This document shows positions 59,043 through 64,000 of a stretch of DNA of 64,000 nt, piece after piece. Below the pieces are notes generated by a model. It was not told where the DNA came from. It did not search any database and was given only the letters and a program-made list of their open reading frames with translations. The DNA is from Orobanche coerulescens (Eukaryota > Streptophyta > Magnoliopsida > Lamiales > Orobanchaceae). Numbering within the stretch: the first letter of the stretch is position 1; each line of letters begins with the position of its first letter. A program made the translations under genes and the position numbers. The stretch covers positions 144,694,096 to 144,758,095 of the forward strand of contig CM065802.1 of NCBI GenBank assembly GCA_033398695.1, written 5' to 3'.

Positions 59043-59924
59043 ATGCTTTCTGTACTCAGCAGTAGATTCATCAGAGACGACATGAGGTGTTTCTCCACAA
59101 CTAATGTTCTTTTTGTTAAAGACTATATGCCTTGATTATATGTGAGTATCCGATAAAGAGACCATCATCAGTTTTTGTATCAAAGGCATTTAGTTGGATT
59201 TTTCACACTTATAGCCAAAGATATGAAATTATGAAACAGTTGGTATTCTGCCATTCCAAACCTCAGCGAGTTTTACTGTGTCTCCCTACTATCATACTTC
59301 TGTTTTGAGTATGGCAAGCTGTGTTGACAGCTTTAGCCCAGAACTTTTTTGGAAGATCAGTCTCAACAATCATTGTTCTGGCTGCTTCTTTGAGGGTTAT
59401 GTGTCTTCTTTCAGCTACACTATTTTGTTGTGGTGTTCTTGCAGCTGATACTTCGTGCTGAATCCCATTCTGATCACAATTTCAGTTATGGCTTTATTGA
59501 GAAATTCTCCTCCTTTATCTGATATGATCTTTATGATTGATAAGGATTTCTCATTCTGAATTTTCCTTAGCCGCTCAGGTAACTTGGTTAGAGTTTCACT
59601 CTTCTTGTAGGGAAACACTATCCAAGTGTATCTTGAGTAGTCATCCACAACTACTAACGCATGCTTCTTTCCACTCAGAGTTCTTGGATTGATGGGACCG
59701 AATAAATCCATGTGAAGTAGGTCCTAGATTTTGTTGGTAAGAGTGGTAGATTGAACTGATTTGAAAGATGCTTTTGTTTGCTTTTCCTTCTGGCATGCAT
59801 CACAGAGAGTCTCCTTCTTGAAAACTTCTTCTGGGAGTCCTCTGACCAACTTTTGTGGGCTTATTTTGTTGAGAGCTTTGAAGTTCAGGTGACAGTCTTT
59901 TGTACTAGAGTCATCCATGTTCAA
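59043..59924 (-). pseudogene. SIRE-like pre-integrase and integrase
   Basis: HLNFKALNKISPQKLVRGLP, the zinc-binding CDACQKEKQTKASFKS, MDLFGPINPRTLSGKKHALV (first Asp), ISDKGGEFLN (second Asp), and after a frame change AERRHITLKEAARTM with the Glu. A stop interrupts at about 59722. The distal part (59043-59400) is poorly kept. Confidence 0.88.
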
Positions 59925-60575
59925 CTATTGTTTTGGATATAAAACACGTATTGGGAGTGCCTCTATTCCAATCTATCATGTAGACATCGATTCTTCTGTA
60001 TACTTGTAGTTTCACTTTTCCAGATAGGATATCTAATAACAATGCATTTCCAAATGGTGAAAACAACTAGGTTGTTTTCATCACAAAACTGGCTTATGCT
60101 CAACAGGTTGCATTGAGTCCTTTGACATACGGCACTTTTGAGATGATTATGTTTCCTCTGTACAACTTCCCATAACCTTTGGTTTGTCCACGAGAGCTAT
60201 CTCCAAAGGTTACCTCTGGACCGTTTTCTTTGATGTAATTTGAGAGAACCTTCTTATTTCATGTCATGTGCCTTGAGCATTCTGAGTCCACAAACCATTC
60301 TTCACCTCCTACTCTTGAATTTAAGGTGACATGATAGTAGTCCTTCCACTTTTTCTGCAATCAGACAAGCAGAGATTTAGGTACCCAAATTTGAGTGGGT
60401 CCTTTGGGGTTAGTGGATTGCCTGGAGAATTGATATCTCCTGGAGTTTGAAGAATGGTGTTGGTTATTTTTGTAGGGTGCATATGGTCTCAATCTATATC
60501 CTTGAGTTGGGTTGTATATAGGATATGACTGATAATGTTTTTGGTGTGGGCCATTCCTAAATCTTGGATGAGACC
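59925..60575 (-). pseudogene. SIRE-like gag C-terminal and protease region, broken
   Basis: Near 60385-60560 the minus strand encodes HPRFRNGPHQKHYQSYPIY and NPKGPTQIWVPKSLL, the usual gag-pol link of SIRE elements. The segment 59925-60380, where protease is expected, is frameshifted with only weak blocks. The rest of gag is absent because sequence changes at about 60575. Confidence 0.7.
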
Positions 60576-62499
60576 GGTTATTAAAATTTTGGGGTCTCGA
60601 AACGGGACTTGAAACGAGTAAACCGAACTTTTGGGCATAATTTGTAATTTCTTAAAGTTTGGGGATTAAACTGAAATTTACGAAAATAAAACATTCTGAA
60701 CCTTGGACAGTACATATTATACCATGTATAGGCTGTCCATAAAGTTTCAAGTGATTCGGAGTTTTATATCTAAACTTAATAGTCCAAATCATAATTTTAA
60801 AATAATTTCGGGGTCAAAATGCAAGAATTCCAAACTTCTGGCCAAGTCCGAAATTTTCTGGAATTTTCACAAATCTGGAATTCCAGGTTCATCACGAGTC
60901 ATCTTGTAAAATTTCGTTAAATTCTGAGCTAAATTTATAGCTCTATAAGCCTCAGAACGATTTCCTTAAGTTTTGGGGCAATATCGTAATTTCTGGAAAT
61001 TTTAGTCCCGAAACTTGAAATTTACGAATTTTCCTTAAATCTGGAGTCGAGGAAGTATTTTTGCTTCCTCATAAAATTTCATAGCCATCTGATTTCGTTT
61101 CACAGGTCCAAACGCTTAGGTTTGAACCTAAGGGTAAAAACGTCCTTTCGAACTATTTCGGAAACTCTCGTTTCGTTTCGTCGAACCTACCCATTTAACA
61201 TATCTGACCTGAACCCATTAGACCGTTAATAAATTATTGAGAATATTTTTGAATATATATACAAGTCCTATTCCGTATTATCGGGCCACAAATATAATTA
61301 ACCATATTCCATACTTAATCAAAAGACGCTATTAACCTCACTGACCGAACGTTTACGTGATACTTGTGAAATGCGTCAAATTGATAACTGTGACTGTCCG
61401 GGAACTAAGTGCTATACAAACAAAGTGCCACGGACGGGTCCGCCTCTAACTCTATCGGGACAAAGTGCCACGTCGACGGACGGGGGCCACCTCTTGAGCC
61501 CATACGAAACAGAGAGCCGACCTACAATCCGGGGGCCACCTCTTGAGCTGTAGGAGCCACATCTAGAGCCCCAAATCGAGTCGGGACGGTTAGACCGAGT
61601 CTTGGATCAAGCAGCGCGGCTGCGGTTCATGAACGAGGCTACCGTTGTTTCCTATTCCCATAACCGAGGAACAGAGTGTTCCGAGGGACCTGGGTCATAG
61701 ATTGGGGGTATAATCGCGATTATGGTGTGATCCGGGTATTGACCCACAGCTAAGGACATACCGAGCCCAGATAAGAGATAAGAAAGCACACACTAAGTGT
61801 GAGAGCGAAGGCTCAGCTATTGGGGCGACGACCTATATTGCTAGGAGTAATAAGGAGAGTCTAGAATCCAAAGTCCACATCGGCAGAATTCGAAACTGGA
61901 TTGACTGATCGACTGATTGACTGACTGCTTGACTTGACATCCGTCCACGGGGACATGATTATAATATTACAACTACATAATGATTATTGTTTTATAAAAA
62001 TTCCGACGTAATTGTAATTGTTCCCACTTTTTCATAATTGATAAAATCATGCATCACTTAAAAATATTCAAAGGAAAGAGCCACACTCGCACACGACCAC
62101 CCACTCACTGAGATTTTTTGTCTCACCCCACCGTTTTCCCTTTAAACCAGAGAATGAGCAAACAACAGAGGACAAAGTAGGCTTCGTGGAAGAGACCGAA
62201 TAGAAGATTGCCTTCAAGATTTATGACTTCTGTTTTTAGAATTTCTATTGTTATCCTAATTTGTAATAGTTAATTATGCTTCGTACTTATTTCATTTGGT
62301 ATTTTTCCACTGCAAACTTTGAACAGTGTAATTTCGATTATCAGCTTTGTCACAATGAATCTTAGAACATCGGGCTAAGATTGTTGTTTTGAAATATTAT
62401 CCAATCGTTATGTTGCTTCCGCAATTTATTGTTGCATTTTGATTGATTGATCGACCGATGTGCCGCGCCCTCGTCCTTCCCGATGTTGGGGGCGTGACA
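60576..62499 (+). repeat. Probable gypsy LTR (plus strand), 3' end at 62499
   Basis: The end GGGGGCGTGACA at 62499 is the usual terminus of del-type gypsy LTRs. The text before it (TTTAAACCAGAGAATGAG near 62142, and a poly-pyrimidine start) fits R/U5. At 61430-61560 a GGGGGCCACCTCTTGAGC unit occurs twice. A matching 5' TG end is not visible near 60576, so the left side may be truncated. Short ORFs are not considered genes. Confidence 0.5.
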
Positions 62500-64000
62500 G
62501 AACAAGTATAAACTTGCCTCGATACCGATACGACAAGCTGTTACCAATTCCATTGCCTTTGTCTACGAGCTCCTCAGCCCCGACCAAAAGCAAATCTCCG
62601 AACTCTTCAACCTCAACCGCAACACAACGATCATAATCAACGATCAATTATCACACCCTATTGCAATAATCGATTAACACACATTCGATAATAATCAACA
62701 ACCGATGTAACCAACCAATCAAACTCAGCGGCTCAACAGTACCTCGATCATATACAAAACCGAACAATACAACTCAAACAATTACGAACTCATATCCACA
62801 ATACAAATCGCAACTCGACAATCATAATTAACAATCAATATAACCGATCAACAAACTCAACGGCTCCACAAAATCCCGATTAAACACAAATCCGGACAAC
62901 CCAAATCAATCAATCATGAACCCATAACCATAATACGATATACGGCACTATCTGTCTACTTAGTGCACGTTAAAAACATAACGTAGCGTGCGCTAATAGT
63001 CACCATTTAGCGTGCGTTAGCTAGTCAGCTAGCATGCACTAATGACATGTAGTTGCATGCATTCCAAGTACCGACTAACTCCTTGCGACTACGAATCCGA
63101 ATGTAAAGGAAATCTTATTCCAAGATCAATCACAACCTTTCCAAATTCCATTCATAAAATTGTGACATATATAACTCAAGAGTTCTTCAAGAACATTAAT
63201 CCGTAATCACGTTCATATTCAACAAAACGACATAATCCCATGTGTTCTAGCATCTAAACAATCCTCATTCATAATTCAAGACGTATATCATCATGTTCAT
63301 CAACACACACTTCTCATTACACCAAGAATCGCAACAATACTACCAAGAACACTATGGTTCCATAACCATGCTCTTGACAAAATAACATAATCCAATATAT
63401 ATCATAATGTCATCATCTTCCTTAACAAAATTCTTGTGAAATACCAAGAATCATCATGACACCTCCATAAACTATTATCATACGAACTAATCATCAACAA
63501 CAACATCAAAATTCGAAATGAGAAGAGGATTATCCAACATATCTCTTGAAGATAAACAACACCATTCAAAACCACACGAATCATATCAATATCCGCATAT
63601 CAATAATAACATTAAGATAGTTCGGTAATCCAACTCCTAATCATACTTATCAACTCATTTATATGATAATCATCAACTCAAGAACACCAATATTCAATCC
63701 CAAAACTGAATCCAAACTGAAAGTTAATTACCTCTTCGATGAAATGCGTTGATTCTCAGGGTTGAATCCATTTCCAATCGATTCCAAGCTTAATATTGTT
63801 ATCAACGATCAACTCCATGATACTCAAATGTTTGAAACCTCAAGACCTCCCCCAAGAATACTATCTATCGGGTGAGAGGAAGAAATGGCCGAAATGAACA
63901 TTACTCAACTGCACATATATATACTGCACATTACCAGCGCGCGCTACTCTCATAAAATAGCGTGCCCTACTTGCCTTAGTGTGCGCTAACTGACTTTGTT
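62500..64000 (-). repeat. Partial gypsy LTR with TAGCG-type motifs, cut by window edge
   Basis: CTTGCCTCGATAC near the left edge matches the G1 LTR text before its R/U5 modules. A TATA-like run ATATATATA is at 63915-63923. Right of it, array units begin (CAGCGCGCGCTA, TAGCGTGCCCTA, TAGTGTGCGCTA) and run off the window. A second small group (TAGCGTGCGCTA, TAGCGTGCGTTA, TAGCATGCACTA) lies at about 62984-63040, on the other side of the TATA. The orientation is the same as G1 and G2. Confidence 0.65.

Larger units (their letters stand above)
54604..60575 (-). mobile_element. SIRE-like Ty1/copia element, internal region
   Basis: The minus-strand order is gag end, pre-integrase, integrase, RT, RNase H, then a spacer and a third ORF. 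A third ORF after pol is characteristic of the SIRE lineage, and pol wording (HLNFKALNKISPQKLVRGLP) also fits SIRE. LTRs are not seen. The left side meets the AT-rich segment at 54603 and the right side is cut by LTR-like sequence at about 60575. Confidence 0.85.

Noticed and set aside
60703..61553. Short plus-strand frames of 60 to 68 codons in the right-hand LTR
   Set aside because: They have no motifs, sit within LTR-like sequence, and are of a length expected by chance.

Overview
This window comes from a plant nuclear genome, probably a eudicot. The evidence is dense nested LTR retrotransposons of plant lineages (Tekay/Del-like and Athila-like Ty3/gypsy, several Ty1/copia including a SIRE-like one), hAT-type MITEs, an RTE-type LINE fragment, and one six-exon nuclear gene. 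That gene, at 44849-46663 on the plus strand, encodes a farnesylation-motif type A J-protein (DnaJ, AtJ2/AtJ3/ANJ1 family). It is the only host gene I can support.

Layout. 1-299 is an array of a CGTACG-core motif. 300-13038 is the 5' half of a minus-strand copia element (C1: protease remnant, gag, leader, PBS and a 1.47-kb 5' LTR). It is split by a complete 9.0-kb minus-strand gypsy element (G1, 2363-11360, TSD TTACA). 13039-13323 is the leader and partial LTR of a second copia element (C2). A rearrangement junction with filler (about 13324-13360) joins it to a second copy of the same C1-in-C2 insertion. That second copy is split by gypsy element G2 (13742-32422). G2 carries three later insertions: a hAT-like MITE (16867-17384, 8-bp TSD), a non-autonomous Athila-like element with a 'putative plant transposon protein' ORF and no pol (G3, 17743-24345, TSD GTGAA), and a 2.4-kb solo LTR (25562-28006, TSD CCGCA). 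C1 and C2 remnants resume at 32423-33241.

33242-37776 is mainly AT-rich sequence with a gypsy LTR end, a duplicated module and a palindrome-rich patch. 37777-44504 is a decayed short-LTR copia element (C3). Its 3' LTR ends about 110 bp upstream of the likely TATA box of the J-protein gene. 46664-47700 is the 3' flank of that gene. 47700-54603 holds old copia LTR-like sequence, a plus-strand C1 relative (LTR 48833-50296) and an RTE LINE that keeps its endonuclease but has lost its reverse transcriptase. 54604-60575 is a minus-strand SIRE-like copia element with a third ORF after pol. 60576-64000 holds fragments of two further gypsy LTRs.

The most distinctive signal is a dense array of a 12-bp near-palindrome, TAGCG-YR-CGCTA, in the U3 of the G1, G2, solo and right-edge LTRs. 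It always begins directly upstream of a TATA box. LTR coding regions carry many stops and frameshifts, so the elements appear inactive. Part of the indel load could be assembly error.
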